Source: Pavlovales sp. CCMP2436
Lineage: Eukaryota > Haptophyta > Pavlovophyceae > Pavlovales
DNA: 13,951 nucleotides
Reading direction: 5' to 3'
NCBI GenBank assembly: GCA_026770615.1
Contig: MU631889.1
Coordinates: 4,355 to 18,305 of the forward strand
The translations under genes were made by a program, and so were the position numbers. Below, in pieces: positions 13,830 through 13,951 of this stretch; the first letter of the stretch is position 1, and the number at the start of each line of letters is the position of its first letter. The notes under the pieces were generated by a model that was given only the letters and a program-made list of their open reading frames with translations, was not told the origin of the DNA and made no database searches.

Positions 13830-13951
13830 CTGCAAGGAAGGGGGGAGGTGGGGGAATGGGGGGGGCAGCATTAGGGTGGGCATTAGGGGGGTTGCAGTTG
13901 AGGGTTAGGGTCGGGGTTACGGTTTAGTGACCGCGTTTGCCTGCAGCGCCA
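13830..13951 (-). repeat. Intron upstream of exon 1 with a copied exon segment at the window edge
   Basis: Plus 13931-13951 repeats 13801-13821 (18 of 21 bases), so part of the exon-1 coding sequence (sense TGGCGCT-CAGGC) occurs again 130 bases upstream. It may be an intronic copy or the end of a real preceding exon followed by a weak GTCACT donor. The window stops here. The G-rich stretch between contains TTAGGG-like triplets. Confidence 0.55.

Noticed and set aside
13860..13930. TTAGGG-like triplets suggesting an interstitial telomere
   Set aside because: Only a few degenerate units within a G-rich intron strand, with no regular period.

Overview
The window looks like nuclear DNA of a GC-rich unicellular eukaryote, most likely an alga of the haptophyte or other secondary-plastid kind. 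This is inferred from a split gene with GT-AG introns, a eukaryotic tRNA gene with A and B boxes, ankyrin repeats of the 'LLQW..S..CPWD' style, a HARBI1-type transposase, C2H2 finger debris and many simple repeats. No bacterial operon layout is present. I cannot name the species.

Layout. 1-420: minus-strand gene fragment running off the left edge. 430-660: repeat tails. 749-820: tRNA-Arg(CCG), minus. 925-1140: decayed C2H2 fingers, followed by an HNH-nuclease fragment (1403-1876). 1832-2240: tails of two dispersed repeat families (called A and B here). 2446-2826: ankyrin-repeat fragment, minus. 2840-3699: a decayed gene of unknown function. 3903-5314: a decayed HARBI1 transposase. 5400-5940: family A repeats, including an 88-bp tandem array. 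6090-9268: a repeat-free, compact block of five or six ORFs in convergent arrangement that resembles a fragment of an integrated large DNA virus or virus-like element, several ORFs being broken. 9390-10180: more family A tails and a 220-bp AT palindrome/satellite. 10567-13829: the 3' part of a Set1/Trithorax-type histone H3K4 methyltransferase gene on the minus strand, with at least seven exons that all join in phase.

The methyltransferase is the only gene here that looks intact and functional. Its SET domain is split over three exons and ends in a canonical post-SET cysteine motif and TAG. Its introns are unusual: most hold near-identical copies of the adjoining exon edge including the splice site, and some copies are framed by AG and GT so that they could act as in-phase microexons. 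A 22-nt repeat is packed against several splice sites, and one intron carries 212 nt of unbroken alternating purine-pyrimidine.

Apart from this gene and the tRNA, the window is a graveyard of mobile and viral sequence. Family A copies share one end and stop at different points at the other, the pattern of 5'-truncated retrotransposition. The virus-like block is the best candidate for an undescribed system, but it lacks hallmark genes (capsid, ATPase, polymerase, integrase) within what is visible.
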